This document shows positions 52,372-62,212 of a stretch of DNA of 64,000 nt, piece by piece (within the stretch, counting starts at the first letter, position 1; the number at the start of each line of letters is the position of its first letter). The DNA is from Telluria aromaticivorans (GTDB lineage Bacteria > Pseudomonadota > Gammaproteobacteria > Burkholderiales > Burkholderiaceae_D), in contig NZ_JABAIV010000005.1 of the NCBI RefSeq assembly GCF_013003915.1, forward strand, positions 194,990 to 258,989, read 5' to 3'. Below the pieces are notes generated by a model. The model was not told the DNA's origin. It ran no database searches and saw only the letters and a list, made by a program, of their open reading frames with translations. The translations under genes were made by a program, and so were the position numbers.

Positions 52372-54042
52372 ATGTCACTATCGATCAACACCAACGTCCA
52401 ATCGCTGAATACGCAGCGTGCGCTCACGCTGCACGCGGCAAGCCAGGAGAAGCTCATCGCTCGCCTGAGCTCCGGCTCGCGCATCAACAGCGCGTCCGAC
52501 GATGCGGCCGGGCAGGCGATTGCCGCGCGCATGACGGCGACCCAGCGCGGGATGAGCCAGGCGGCGCGCAACATCAGCGACGGCACCTCCATGCTGCAGG
52601 TGGCCGATGGCGCCATGGCGAACGTGGTCGACAACCTGCAGCGCCTGCGCGAGCTGGCGGTGGCTTCCGGCAACGGCGCCTACACCGACAAGGACCGCGC
52701 CGCCTTGCAGCACGAGGCCGCGCAGCTGCTCAAGCAGATCAACGAGGTGGGTGGGCAGACCCAGTTCAACGGCAACACCATCTTCGCCCAGGAACGCACC
52801 AGCATCGGCGGCGACGAGCGCAAGCGCACCGTGCTCGACGGCCTGAAGACGGGCTGGCTGGCATCAAGCGAGGACATGATCAAGCAGTATTACGGGATCA
52901 GTGCGGACGGCGCCAGGATCACGGTCAACCTCGAGGGTGGCGATGGGGGCGGCGGCGTACTGGCCTCGGTGTCCGGCACCGTTGGCGGCGACGGCAAGTT
53001 CAACAACCTGAGCCTGAACCTCGACATGGCCGACTTCGGCACGGCCGCGACGCCCGATGGCGGCGGCGCGCCGTTCTACAGCGACCGCATCGTCGCGCAC
53101 GAGATGGCGCACGCCATCATGGGGCGTTCGATGAACTACTTTGGCCTGCCGCAGTGGTTCCGCGAAGGCACGGCGGAACTGATCCACGGCGCGGACGAGC
53201 GCCTGCGCGGCGCCATCGCGGGCGGCTCCACCGCGGCCGGCATCGTCGGCGTCATCGCCGGCGGCGGTTTTACCTACGAAGGCGGCTATGTCGCCAGCCG
53301 CTACATGCACGACAAGCTGAAAGACCTGGGCGTGGAGGGCGGCATCAAGGGCGTGATGCAGTACCTGGACCAGAACCAGTCGGCCGACCTGGGCGTGGCC
53401 CTGAATGCGGTGACCGGCGGCCGGATTGCCAGCACGGCTGCCTTCCTCAGCGATTTCGGCACCAACGGCGCGAACTTCATCGCTACGAAGATGGACCTGT
53501 GGAACGCCGACACCGGCGCCATCGGCGGCCTCGATGCCGATGGCACCACGGCGCGCAACGCCCGCGCCGTGGTGCCGGACAGCGGCACCAGCAACGCCTC
53601 GGACGGGCTGGCGAACTTCGTGGTGACCTACCCGGAGCTGGGCGGGGCCACCGGCGTGAACCGGATGCAGATCCAGGTCGGCGACGGTGCGAACGACCTG
53701 ATCGAGCTGCAATTCTCGTCGATGAACGCCGGCGCGCTCGGGCTGGCCGACCTGGACCTGGAGAACGCGGCCGTCTCGCTGCTGCACCTTGACCAGGCGC
53801 TGGAATTCGTCAACCAGCAGCGGGTGAACGTGGGCGCGGCCAGCAACCGGCTCGACCTGGTCGCCAGCGGGCTGCAGACCAATGCCGTCAACCTGGCCGC
53901 GGCCAAGGAGCGGATCGAGGGCGTGGACTACGCCGGCACGGCCGCGGGACTGACGCGCGCGCAGATCCTGCAGCAGGCGGCATCGGCGATGCTGGCGCAG
54001 GCGAACAGCCAGCCGCGGGCGGTGCTTTCCCTGTTGCGCTGA
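52372..54042 (+). CDS. Flagellin with embedded zinc metalloprotease domain (flagellinolysin type)
   Basis: 556 residues. Residues 1-140 are the flagellin D0/D1 N-terminus (SLSINTNVQSLNTQRALTLH, RLSSGSRINSASDDAAGQAI); ~435-556 are the C-terminal D1/D0, ending AQANSQPRAVLSLLR. The variable middle holds a gluzincin-type site: HEMAH at 243-247 (HExxH) and, 17 residues on, EGTAE (Glu265/Glu269) as a third-ligand region. The first part of the insertion is Gly/Asp rich (VNLEGGDGGGGVL). Such flagellins build enzymatically active filaments. A sigma-28-like promoter precedes it. The length fits the insert, not a normal ~280-residue flagellin. Confidence 0.93.
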   Translation: MSLSINTNVQSLNTQRALTLHAASQEKLIARLSSGSRINSASDDAAGQAIAARMTATQRGMSQAARNISDGTSMLQVADGAMANVVDNLQRLRELAVASGNGAYTDKDRAALQHEAAQLLKQINEVGGQTQFNGNTIFAQERTSIGGDERKRTVLDGLKTGWLASSEDMIKQYYGISADGARITVNLEGGDGGGGVLASVSGTVGGDGKFNNLSLNLDMADFGTAATPDGGGAPFYSDRIVAHEMAHAIMGRSMNYFGLPQWFREGTAELIHGADERLRGAIAGGSTAAGIVGVIAGGGFTYEGGYVASRYMHDKLKDLGVEGGIKGVMQYLDQNQSADLGVALNAVTGGRIASTAAFLSDFGTNGANFIATKMDLWNADTGAIGGLDADGTTARNARAVVPDSGTSNASDGLANFVVTYPELGGATGVNRMQIQVGDGANDLIELQFSSMNAGALGLADLDLENAAVSLLHLDQALEFVNQQRVNVGAASNRLDLVASGLQTNAVNLAAAKERIEGVDYAGTAAGLTRAQILQQAASAMLAQANSQPRAVLSLLR

Positions 54043-54084
54043 CATGCCTCCCTGCTCCGCAGCGCGCGTTTTCCCTCCTTACCC

Positions 54085-54197
54085 CAATGTTAGCCAGTTA
54101 GTGAGAAACGTAGGGTGGGCAGGGTAGTTCAGTCCAGTGGACTGAATTACCTTGCCCACCCTACGAGTCGCCGGCGGCTCTTAAGTGACTGGCATTG
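54085..54197. mobile_element. MITE-like element with IS4-type ends and 10-bp target duplication
   Basis: The 113-bp element starts CAATGTTAGCCAGTTAG and ends CTTAAGTGACTGGCATTG; ends are imperfect inverted repeats similar to IS4 (TAATGCCGATCAG...). It is flanked by an exact direct repeat CTCCTTACCC at 54075-54084 and 54198-54207. Inside is copy 5 of the GTAGGGTGG repeat. It lies between the flagellin gene and the alaS -10 box. It has no transposase, so would need one in trans. Confidence 0.7.
54110..54164. repeat. GTAGGGTGG palindromic repeat, copy 5 (55 bp, short form)
   Basis: GTAGGGTGGGCAGGGTAGTT to CTTGCCCACCCTAC around a perfect AGTTCAGTCCAGTGGACTGAATT-like palindrome. It lacks the GCGCGTTCAA portion seen in longer copies. 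Confidence 0.8.
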
Positions 54198-54248
54198 CTC
54201 CTTACCCGTAAATATTGGCCGGACTAATAATCCCCCAGTCGGCTACGC

Positions 54249-54254
54249 TATAAT
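54249..54254 (+). promoter_or_regulatory. alaS -10 box
   Basis: TATAAT, a perfect -10 hexamer, 42 bp before the alaS ATG. The -35 region near 54226-54231 is poor. The MITE-like element ends about 50 bp upstream of it. Confidence 0.5.
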
Positions 54255-54296
54255 CGATTTTTTATACAGCATGCTGCCTCCTCACGCCCATACGAC

Positions 54297-56906
<2,610 letters not shown>

Positions 56907-56940
56907 TCCTGGTTCCTGTTGAACATGAAAGCCGCCTCGG

Positions 56941-57111
56941 ACTAATGCTGTTCAGTTAGCATGAAAATGTAGGGTGGCCGGCTTCGCCGGCCGCGCGTTC
57001 AAATCACCGATGCTCTGTGGCAGATCACATCGGAGCTGGACGCGCGGCCGTTCGTCGTTCAGGTCACTGGCCTGAACGACCCCGGCCACCCTGCTTTAAC
57101 TGAACGGCATC
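56941..57111. mobile_element. MITE-like element with IS4-type ends in the alaS terminator
   Basis: A 171-bp insertion. Its ends are ATGCTGTTCAGTTA (56945-56958) and TAACTGAACGGCAT (57097-57110), a 14-bp inverted repeat with one mismatch. It is flanked by the direct repeat AGCCGCCTCGG at 56930-56940 and 57112-57122. Without it, the sequence reads as one terminator hairpin (AGCCGCC-TCG-GGCGGCT). The insert carries copy 6 of the GTAGGGTGG repeat. No transposase. Confidence 0.75.
56969..57094. repeat. GTAGGGTGG palindromic repeat, copy 6 (126 bp)
   Basis: It is nearly identical to copy 1 (780-905) over 126 bp, ending GGCCACCCTGC. It lies wholly inside the 171-bp MITE-like element. Confidence 0.85.
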
Positions 57112-57136
57112 AGCCGCCTCGGGCGGCTTTTTTTAT
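57112..57136 (+). terminator. alaS terminator (rebuilt after insertion)
   Basis: AGCCGCC-TCG-GGCGGCT followed by seven T and ATT. The left arm AGCCGCCTCGG also occurs at 56930-56940, before the insertion, as its target duplication. Confidence 0.85.
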
Positions 57137-57389
57137 TGGTTCATCCGGCAGTCGATCTGGCGCAAGGAGGGCACTGTTTTTGCGCAGTGCAGTATTGACA
57201 ATAGTTTCTTACAATCGCCTCCGGTTTGATTTTCTGTGAAGCCGGCATGATGGAGCCGTAAGGGCAGTTGCTGGCGCTGCCGGGCTCGCTTGAAGTTTCT
57301 TTACCCGTACTGCATATATCGGGTGGCGCACCACGTCGATGCTGCCTGTACTCATTTTTGTTGCAAAAAAGTGCACAAGCATGGTTAAT

Positions 57390-57418
57390 TTGACATTCGG
57401 TTGCAGGCCTGCAACAAT
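57390..57418 (+). promoter_or_regulatory. Promoter of tusA with a palindrome between -35 and -10
   Basis: TTGACA (57390-57395) and AACAAT (57413-57418) are 17 bp apart. The spacer holds GTTGCAGGCCTGCAAC (57400-57415), a perfect 16-bp palindrome that would cover the promoter if bound by a repressor. Apart from the insertion element, terminator and this site, the 598-bp gap 56907-57504 has no gene that I can support. Confidence 0.55.
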
Positions 57419-57504
57419 GTGTGACTATTTTGGTGCGCTGCGTCATACGGCCGAAATTGGAGTAGTATTCGAGTTCCAGCACCACCCACTGAGTAGGGCA
57501 AGCG

Positions 57505-57762
57505 ATGAGCGTCACCATTATCGATATTGACACCATGGAATTCCAGAGAGACCTGGATGCGCGCGGACTGAATTGCCCGTTGCCGATCCTTAAAGCCAAG
57601 AAGGCACTCGCCGAAATGGAGAGCGGACAGGTATTGCGCATCGTCGCGACCGACACCGGTTCCGTGCGCGATTTCCAGGCGTTTGCCAAGCAGACCGGCA
57701 ACGCCCTGCTGGCGCATACCCACGAACACGGCGAGTTCACCTTCCTGATGCGCCGCAAATAA
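57505..57762 (+). CDS. tusA: TusA-family sulfurtransferase
   Basis: 85 residues from the ATG at 57505; an ATG at 57535 gives a 75-residue form nearer the core. The catalytic CPxP is in RGLNCPLPILKAKKAL. The remaining GQVLRIVATDTGSVRDFQAFAKQTGN is typical. It relays persulfide sulfur to tRNA thiolation or cofactor synthesis. It has its own promoter. Confidence 0.92.
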   Translation: MSVTIIDIDTMEFQRDLDARGLNCPLPILKAKKALAEMESGQVLRIVATDTGSVRDFQAFAKQTGNALLAHTHEHGEFTFLMRRK

Positions 57763-57829
57763 CAGCAGCGCCTTCTCCCAGCGGCAGCCTCGACCAGGCT
57801 GCCCGCTTCGCATAAAAGGCTCTTCACGA

Positions 57830-58303
57830 ATGCATAAGCGCATGATTGCCGCACTGTTGGCGGCATGCACCTCAGCCGCATTCACATCCGCATCCGCATC
57901 TGACGACACGCTGGCGAAACTGGCCTGGCTGCAGGGATGCTGGGCCGCTAGTGGAGCCGAGCGCGGCTCCGGCGAACAATGGATGGGCCCCGCCGGCGGC
58001 ACCATGCTCGGCATGAGCCGCACCGTGCGCAAAGGCCGTACCGTCGAGTACGAGTTCATCCGCATCGAGCAGGGCGCGGACGGCAAGCTCGCTTTCGTCG
58101 CCCAGCCATCCGGCCAGCCGCAGGCTTCCTTCCCGCTGCTGCGCGAGGACGGCGACAGCGTCGTGTTCGAGAACCTGGCGCATGATTTCCCCCAGCGCGT
58201 CATCTACCGCCGCGCCGGCGCAAGCGGCCTGCACGCCCGCATCGAAGGCAAGGGCAAGGGCATCGACTTCCCCATGTCGCGCACGCCCTGCATCCCCGAA
58301 TAA
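57830..58303 (+). CDS. DUF6265-like secreted protein
   Basis: 157 residues. A signal peptide (to about residue 23, ASAS) precedes a beta-rich domain starting LAKLAWLQGCWAASGAERGSGEQWMGPAGGTMLGMSRTVR, which is the DUF6265 opening. LAHDFPQRVIYRR lies near the end. Function unknown. It follows tusA by 67 bp. Confidence 0.8.
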   Translation: MHKRMIAALLAACTSAAFTSASASDDTLAKLAWLQGCWAASGAERGSGEQWMGPAGGTMLGMSRTVRKGRTVEYEFIRIEQGADGKLAFVAQPSGQPQASFPLLREDGDSVVFENLAHDFPQRVIYRRAGASGLHARIEGKGKGIDFPMSRTPCIPE

Positions 58304-58369
58304 AAGCCGTCGCCGGCAGTTGTGATTGTGGCAAAATCGACCATTCTCGATCCGTCACGGGTTTCGATC

Positions 58370-60085
58370 ATGCGCCATCCCTTCCGCTCGTCCCACATGC
58401 GCCGCCTCGGCACGATTGCGCTGTCGCTGGCGCTGGTCGGCGCCTGCACCGTGGCACCCACGGCCGTGGACAAGACGGCGAAGGCGCCGGTGCTGGACGG
58501 TTATGGCGGCGCTACCTTGCAACCATCCAGCGCCAACCCCGCGGCGCGTAGCCTGTTCGCGCAAGGCATGGCGCAGGCCTATGCCTTCAACCGTCCGGAA
58601 GCGATCCGCGCCTTCAAGGCCGCGCTGGCGCAAGACCCGTCCTGCGGCATGTGCGCCTGGGCGGTCGCCTGGCAGATGGGGCCCAACATCAACAACCCGA
58701 AGCGGGGCGACCTGCGCGAGGCGGTGCGCCACGTCGACCACGCGCTGGACAAGCTCGACGGCGCATCAAAGCGCGACCGCGCCCTGGTCGAATCGCTGGC
58801 GCTGCGCTATGGCCATGCGTCCGCCCGCGGGCGCGCGCTGCCTGCTCCAGAAATCTGCCGCTCGCCCGCCGGCGGGCGTGGCGAACCGGCAGACCCGCTG
58901 GATATCGCCTACGCGGCCCGCCTGCGCGAACTCGCCGATCAGTTCCCGCTCGACCCCGACGTCCTGACGCTGTACGCCGAGGCCGAACTGGTGGCGAGCG
59001 ACCGCGACTGGTGGGACGACGCCACCGGCAAGCCGTCAGGCCGGGTAGGGGAGGTGGCCGACCGCATCCAAGCGGCGCTCGCGCGCACCCCCGAACACGT
59101 GGGCCTGAATCACTACATGATCCACGCTGTCGACGCGGTGCCGGTCGCGGCGCGCGCGGTGCACGCGGCGGACCGGCTCGGCCGGCTGGCGCCGAAGTCG
59201 CCGCACCTGCTGCACATGCCCTCGCACACCTACGCCCACGTCGGGCGCTATGCCGACGCGACCCGCGTGAACCAGCTGGCGGTGGCGGCGGACGAAGCGC
59301 TGATCGCCGACCTGGGGCGCCAGGGTTTCCCCGTCGCCTTCGACTGGCGCGGCCACAATACGCACTTCCAGTGGTACGGCGCCCTGATGGAAGGCCGGGG
59401 CGAGCTGGCGCTCGACACCGCGCGCGCCGCCGCCGGCCGTGCCAAGGGCACGCATGAATACGCCGAGTACGTGCGCAGCCTGCCGGCATTGACCCTGCTG
59501 CACCTGCAGCGCTGGGACGCCCTGTTGGTCGAGCCGCTGCCGTCCGGCGACAAGGGCCTGGGCCTGGTCCTCGGCGAGATGGCGCGCGGGATTGCCATGC
59601 TGCGCAAGGGCGATGCCGCCGGCGCCAGGGCCGCGTTGGCGCGGGCCCAGCCGCAGGCCGACGCACTGGTGGCGAAACACACTGGCAAGGACTACATCGC
59701 GCGCATGCTGCGCAGCCTGGCCGGCAGCGCCTCCAGGGAGCTGGCCGCCGAACTGGCGTTCACGGAAGGCCGCATCGATGCGGCGCTGGCGCTGCAGGCG
59801 CAGGCGGTGGAGGCCGGGCTCGATGCCGGCCGCGCCGAGCCGCCGATGCTGGCCAGTGGGCCGCGCCTGCGCCTGGGCGCCATGCAGCTGCGGGCGCGCC
59901 GCTTCGCCGAGGCAGAGCAGACTTTCCGCGCCGACCTGGCCACGCATCCGGCCAGCGGCTGGGCCTTGCATGGCCTGGGCAAGGCGCTGGCCGCGCAGGG
60001 CAAGACGCTGGACGCCGACGCTACCCGGCGCCGTCTCGCGGACAGCTGGGCGCGCGCCGAGCCCGGGGTGCGCGGTGCGCTGTAG
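58370..60085 (+). CDS. TPR-repeat lipoprotein
   Basis: 571 residues from the ATG at 58370; ATG at 58397 gives a shorter signal and a GTG at 58322 a longer one. The lipobox is LALVGAC (Cys near residue 26). Helical repeats of TPR/Sel1-like type run over the rest, the first at FNRPEAIRAFKAALAQDPSCGMCAWAVAWQMG and the last at RRFAEAEQTFRADLATHPASGWALHGLGKAL. It probably sits in the outer or inner membrane as a scaffold. GC-rich throughout, as its neighbours. Confidence 0.82.
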   Translation: MRHPFRSSHMRRLGTIALSLALVGACTVAPTAVDKTAKAPVLDGYGGATLQPSSANPAARSLFAQGMAQAYAFNRPEAIRAFKAALAQDPSCGMCAWAVAWQMGPNINNPKRGDLREAVRHVDHALDKLDGASKRDRALVESLALRYGHASARGRALPAPEICRSPAGGRGEPADPLDIAYAARLRELADQFPLDPDVLTLYAEAELVASDRDWWDDATGKPSGRVGEVADRIQAALARTPEHVGLNHYMIHAVDAVPVAARAVHAADRLGRLAPKSPHLLHMPSHTYAHVGRYADATRVNQLAVAADEALIADLGRQGFPVAFDWRGHNTHFQWYGALMEGRGELALDTARAAAGRAKGTHEYAEYVRSLPALTLLHLQRWDALLVEPLPSGDKGLGLVLGEMARGIAMLRKGDAAGARAALARAQPQADALVAKHTGKDYIARMLRSLAGSASRELAAELAFTEGRIDAALALQAQAVEAGLDAGRAEPPMLASGPRLRLGAMQLRARRFAEAEQTFRADLATHPASGWALHGLGKALAAQGKTLDADATRRRLADSWARAEPGVRGAL

Positions 60086-60163
60086 CAGGGTGCAAGCGCG
60101 CGGCCTGCTGCTGCCCGCACTTGCGCACGCGCAGGTTTAGGAGAAAACCTCTAGCCGCAAATC

Positions 60164-60211
60164 GCACGATCGTGCTTTAATTTCGACCTGAAGCCGAATT
60201 TCTCATATAAT
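60164..60211 (+). promoter_or_regulatory. etfBA promoter with upstream 12-bp palindrome
   Basis: TCGACC (60183-60188) and a perfect TATAAT (60206-60211) are spaced 17 bp, 45 bp before etfB. GCACGATCGTGC (60164-60175) is a perfect palindrome just upstream of the -35. Confidence 0.6.
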
Positions 60212-60255
60212 CTAGGCCCTCGTCTGTCACTCACTTCATTTTCTAAAGGCACCCT

Positions 60256-61005
60256 ATGAAAGTCCTGGTACCCGTCAAACGCGTGGTCGACTACAACGTC
60301 AAGGTCCGCGTCAAATCCGACGGCAGCGGCGTGGATATCGCCAACGTCAAGATGTCGATGAACCCGTTCGACGAGATCGCGCTGGAAGAAGCCACGCGCC
60401 TGAAGGAGACCGGCAAGGTCCTTGAGGTGGTGGCGGTGTCGGTGGGCGTGGCCCAGTGCCAGGAGACCCTGCGTACCGGTATGGCGATCGGCGCCGACCG
60501 CGGCATCCTGGTCGAGACCAACGGCGAGACCGAGCCGCTGGCCGTGGCCAAGATCATGAAGGCGCTGGCCGACAAGGAACAGCCGCAGCTGATCATTCTG
60601 GGCAAACAGGCGATCGACGACGATTCGAACCAGACCGGCCAGATGCTGGCTGCGCTGCTGGGCTGGCCGCAGGCGACCTTCGCGTCGAAGGTCGTGCTGG
60701 AAGACGGCAAGGTCACCGTGACCCGTGAAGTGGACGGCGGCCTGGAGACCATCTCCCTGACCCTGCCTGCGATCATCACCACCGACCTGCGCCTGAACGA
60801 GCCGCGCTACGTGACGCTGCCGAACATCATGAAGGCGAAGAAGAAGCCGCTGGAAACCGTCAAGCCGGAAGACCTGGGCGTCGACGTGAGCCCGCGCCTG
60901 AAGACCCTGAAGGTCGTCGAGCCGGCCAAGCGCTCGGCGGGCGTGAAAGTGCCGGACGTGGCGACGCTGGTGCAGAAGCTGCGCACCGAAGCCAAAGTCA
61001 TCTAA
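60256..61005 (+). CDS. etfB: Electron transfer flavoprotein subunit beta
   Basis: 249 residues, the usual length. It begins [20 protein letters not shown] and has the AMP-site stretch [37 protein letters not shown]. With EtfA it carries electrons from acyl-CoA dehydrogenases to the membrane quinone pool. etfA follows after 32 bp. Confidence 0.95.
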   Translation: MKVLVPVKRVVDYNVKVRVKSDGSGVDIANVKMSMNPFDEIALEEATRLKETGKVLEVVAVSVGVAQCQETLRTGMAIGADRGILVETNGETEPLAVAKIMKALADKEQPQLIILGKQAIDDDSNQTGQMLAALLGWPQATFASKVVLEDGKVTVTREVDGGLETISLTLPAIITTDLRLNEPRYVTLPNIMKAKKKPLETVKPEDLGVDVSPRLKTLKVVEPAKRSAGVKVPDVATLVQKLRTEAKVI

Positions 61006-61037
61006 ATCCGCGCTCGTACCCAATACAAGGAAATAAC

Positions 61038-61967
61038 ATGGTCGCACTCGTCATTGCAGAACACGACAACGGCTCCCTCAAGGGCGCTACCCACCACACC
61101 GTAACCGCGGCCGCCCAGTGCGGCGGCGAAGTCCACATCCTGGTCGCAGGCTCCGGTTGCGGCGCCGCCGCCGAAGCCGCCGCTGGAATCGCGGGCGTCT
61201 CCAAAGTGCTGGTCGCCGACGCGCCGCATTTTCTAGATGGCCTGGCCGAAAACGTCGCCGAGCAGGTGCTGGCGATCGCCGGCAGCTATTCGCACATCCT
61301 GGCCCCGGCCACCGCCTACGGCAAGAACATCCTGCCGCGCGTCGCCGCCAAGCTGGACGTGGCCCAGATCTCGGAAATCACCAAGGTCGATTCGCCGGAC
61401 ACTTTCGAGCGCCCGATCTACGCCGGTAACGCGATCGCCACCGTGCAATCAAACGACAGCGTGAAAGTCATCACCGTGCGCGGCACCGCCTTCGATTCCG
61501 CAGCCGGCGGTGGTTCGGCTGCGATCGAACAGGTCGCAGCCGTCGGCGACTTCGGCAAGTCGGCGTTCGTCGGCCGCGAACTGGCCGTCTCGAGCCGTCC
61601 GGAACTGACCGCCGCCAAGATCATCGTCTCGGGTGGCCGTGGCCTGGGTTCGGCCGAGAACTTCAAGATCCTCGAGCCGCTCGCCGACAAGCTGAACGCC
61701 GCCATGGGCGCCTCGCGCGCCGCGGTCGACGCGGGCTTCGTGCCGAACGACTGGCAGGTTGGCCAGACCGGCAAGATCGTCGCCCCGACCCTGTACATCG
61801 CAGTGGGCATCTCCGGCGCGATCCAGCACCTGGCCGGCATGAAGGATTCGAAGGTCATCGTCGCGATCAATAAAGACCCGGAAGCGCCGATCTTCTCGGT
61901 GGCGGACTACGGCCTGGTGGGCGATTTGTTCGAAGTCGTGCCGCAGCTGGTGCAGGAACTGGGTTAA
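61038..61967 (+). CDS. etfA: Electron transfer flavoprotein subunit alpha
   Basis: 309 residues. The FAD-binding C-terminal half is seen in [75 protein letters not shown]. It forms a heterodimer with EtfB. It is followed by a REP-type repeat and, after 245 bp, the acyl-CoA dehydrogenase it likely serves. Confidence 0.95.
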   Translation: MVALVIAEHDNGSLKGATHHTVTAAAQCGGEVHILVAGSGCGAAAEAAAGIAGVSKVLVADAPHFLDGLAENVAEQVLAIAGSYSHILAPATAYGKNILPRVAAKLDVAQISEITKVDSPDTFERPIYAGNAIATVQSNDSVKVITVRGTAFDSAAGGGSAAIEQVAAVGDFGKSAFVGRELAVSSRPELTAAKIIVSGGRGLGSAENFKILEPLADKLNAAMGASRAAVDAGFVPNDWQVGQTGKIVAPTLYIAVGISGAIQHLAGMKDSKVIVAINKDPEAPIFSVADYGLVGDLFEVVPQLVQELG

Positions 61968-62024
61968 GCCGTTCAGGGAACTGATTAAACCGTTCGCGGT
62001 GGATTCCACCACCGAAGCATGAAC

Positions 62025-62130
62025 CGTCGTTCCCGCGCAGGCGGGAACCCAATTTCGATGCGTATCCTGTAGCGTTCGACGCTAGTGGCGGCGCGAACAA
62101 ACTTGGGTTCCCGCCTTCGCGGGAACGACG
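62025..62130. repeat. REP-type inverted pair (copy 2)
   Basis: CGTCGTTCCCGCGCAGGCGG... (62025-62055) and its inverse ...CCGCCTTCGCGGGAACGACG (62101-62130) are ~45 bp apart. Same family as the pair at 44779-44886. They lie between etfA and the acyl-CoA dehydrogenase gene. Confidence 0.75.
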
Positions 62131-62212
62131 TTTTACTTTATAACGTAGGTTGCCTGTGGCGTTCGACGCCGTGGGCCCGGCGATAGACACATCGTCACAT
62201 CAGGAGACAAAG

